DNA from: Treponema sp.
GTDB taxonomy: Bacteria; Spirochaetota; Spirochaetia; Treponematales; Treponemataceae
DNA: 13,839 nucleotides
Direction: 5' to 3'
Assembly (NCBI GenBank): GCA_016292805.1
Contig: JAEDFM010000050.1
Location: forward strand, 1 to 13,839
In this document: positions 13,742 to 13,839 of the stretch, piece by piece
How the letters are laid out: the number at the start of each line of letters is the position of its first letter
How positions within the stretch are numbered: the stretch's first letter is position 1
Made by a program: the position numbers and the translations under genes
Notes under the pieces: model-generated
What the model saw: only the letters and a program-made list of their open reading frames with translations
Databases searched by the model: none
What the model was told of the DNA's origin: nothing

Positions 13742-13839
13742 TTAGGCGTTTATTAATTGAATCAGTTGCTTGAAATCATATTCTAGCATAAGTAATCCCC
13801 ATTCAGTTCCAACCTGAATATTATAACCTGTGGAACCAG
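13742..13839 (-). CDS. 3' end of an unidentified gene, cut by the window edge
   Basis: The only frame open across the right edge on the minus strand gives 31 residues, beginning 'GSTGYNIQVGTEWGLLM' and ending 'QLIQLINA', with the TAA at 13744-13742. It converges on the barrel-gene unit and shares the two-way terminator. The piece is too short to assign a family. The sequence is plausible as protein (mixed strand, then an amphipathic helix), but the call rests mainly on the open frame and the matching terminator. Confidence 0.5.
   Translation of the reverse strand, partial: GSTGYNIQVGTEWGLLMLEYDFKQLIQLINA

Noticed and set aside
1..13839. CRISPR array or complete insertion sequence
   Set aside because: No regularly spaced repeats, transposase motifs or paired terminal inverted repeats were found; the only recombinase is the integrase relic.

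Overview
The window reads as a low-GC spirochaete chromosome, most likely a host-associated Treponema. This is inferred from the A/T-rich codon use, the Rhs core wording (GARYLDPKYS...LPGMGG...HYAGNNP) and the set of envelope genes: a class B penicillin-binding protein, a DUF115/Maf-like protein, a LysM/M23 peptidase and small signal-peptide barrel-like proteins. No database search was run; family names come from recognised motifs.

Layout. Bases 1-4500 form an accessory region read almost entirely on the minus strand. From the left it holds a DUF2442/DUF4160 pair that looks like a two-gene toxin-antitoxin module; a small two-helix membrane protein overlapping the 3' end of a decayed Rhs gene (candidate immunity gene plus toxin tip); and an AAA_14/DUF4143 ATPase. 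The ATPase is driven by a near-consensus promoter with two matched 18-bp palindromes on it. Upstream lie a gene relic that cannot be assigned, a tyrosine-recombinase (integrase) pseudogene, and the 3' third of an initiator-Met-like tRNA. Together the last two look like the scar of an integrated element.

Bases 4500-12020 are ordinary core envelope genes. On the minus strand a FtsI-like transpeptidase with a PASTA tail is overlapped by a DUF115/Maf-like gene. Diverging from it on the plus strand is an apparent three-gene operon: a membrane-anchored LysM-LysM-M23 endopeptidase, a tiny zinc-ribbon/coiled-coil protein, and an exported beta-propeller protein with a NodB-like domain that lacks the usual metal ligands. 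Synthesis and remodelling of peptidoglycan, and possibly flagellin glycosylation, is the common theme.

Bases 12020-13741 carry two separately promoted small exported proteins that look like outer-membrane barrels. The first ends in a clean terminator. The second is followed by a repeat of the first gene's last codons and 3' flank, then a GC-rich hairpin element and a two-way terminator. The 3' end of one more minus-strand gene runs off the right edge.

The most interesting signals are the Rhs tip with its coupled membrane-protein neighbour, the double operator on the ATPase promoter, the divergent NodB protein with its coupled zinc-ribbon partner, and the duplicated gene tail behind the second barrel protein.
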